DNA from: JAAERC01 sp032123495
GTDB taxonomy: Bacteria; Zixibacteria; MSB-5A5; GN15; PGXB01
Direction of reading: 5' to 3'
Assembly: GCA_032123495.1 (NCBI GenBank)
Contig: JAQBFG010000123.1
Location: 1-24,095 of the forward strand
Length of the DNA: 24,095 bases
The notes under the pieces: model-generated
Seen by the model: only the letters and a program-made list of their open reading frames with translations
The model's database searches: none
Told to the model about the DNA's origin: nothing
In this document: in pieces, positions 23,994 through 24,095 of the stretch
Layout: each line of letters opens with the position of its first letter
How positions within the stretch are numbered: the first letter of the stretch is position 1
Made by a program: the position numbers and the translations under genes

Positions 23994-24095
23994 ATGCGGG
24001 ATTTCGGTACCAATATAGGTTTGAGAATTGGTCTTATCTCAGCCTTTCTTGTTCTGGCTTTTTTGGCCATTATCGGCGGTCTGTTTTATCATCAG
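23994..24095 (+). CDS. mrdA: Penicillin-binding protein 2, N-terminus only
   Basis: The first 34 residues (starting MRDFGTNIGLRIGLISAFLV and ending GGLFYHQ) comprise a short cytoplasmic segment, one transmembrane helix and the start of the periplasmic region; the rest lies beyond the window. The helix with GGLFYHQ resembles the GRLFYLQ-type start of class B PBP2 proteins. Position directly after mreC-mreD (2 bases after the mreD stop) makes PBP2, the elongation transpeptidase, the best call; with this little sequence it rests mostly on context. Confidence 0.75.
   Translation, partial: MRDFGTNIGLRIGLISAFLVLAFLAIIGGLFYHQ

Noticed and set aside
1..24095. A selenoprotein gene with in-frame TGA near selC
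   Set aside because: Every gene read through to a stop that fits its family length, and no split frame around a TGA with a plausible SECIS hairpin was noticed.

Overview
The window looks like a chromosomal segment from a Gram-negative, rod-type bacterium. A TolC-type outer-membrane channel with an RND pump and a lipoprotein adaptor implies a double membrane. The mreC-mreD-mrdA elongasome genes imply a rod-shape programme. A BatB/C-D-E block, a bshC-bshA-bshB1 bacillithiol set and a selenocysteine tRNA together suggest the FCB superphylum or a neighbouring uncultured candidate phylum (Zixibacteria-like would fit). That placement is inference from gene content and was not tested. No phage, IS or plasmid genes were seen. 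All protein genes but one are on the + strand. About a third of them start with TTG or GTG, usually overlapping the preceding stop codon.

Layout. (1) 1-3102: the end of a Bat (aerotolerance-type) operon, with a TPR/BatC-like partial gene, batD and batE. (2) 3121-5219: a strong promoter overlapping a hairpin, then an eight-helix UPF0104/LPG-synthase-like membrane protein coupled to corA. (3) 5265-14985: a TetR regulator behind two operator-like palindromes, then tolC, an RND adaptor, an RND pump and the complete bacillithiol pathway bshC-bshA-bshB1. Every junction is an overlap or a gap of 10 bases or less, so this reads as one operon. (4) 15016-15309: selC (tRNA-Sec) with its own promoter, a GC-rich twin-hairpin REP/BIME-like element, and a terminator serving the only minus-strand gene. 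That gene (15310-15726) encodes a small secreted Cys/His protein behind a palindromic promoter. (5) 15947-20955: an envelope glycan cluster with two polyprenol-phosphate-type GT2 enzymes, a YfhO-like GT-C membrane protein and a WbbL-like GT2. (6) 21074-24095: accA, a 55-residue Trm112-like zinc-ribbon gene, a PTS EIIA-Ntr-like gene, mreC, mreD and the start of mrdA (PBP2).

Most interesting points. The tripartite efflux pump and the bacillithiol synthesis genes are translationally coupled under what looks like one TetR switch, suggesting an integrated thiol-conjugation and export detoxification system. The selC gene looks like a canonical 8/5 bacterial tRNA-Sec lacking exactly one A in the 3' acceptor strand, which is either a real bulged variant or a sequence error. 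The twin palindrome beside selC consists of two inverted 20-base units differing only by one compensated base pair, with perfectly complementary loops.
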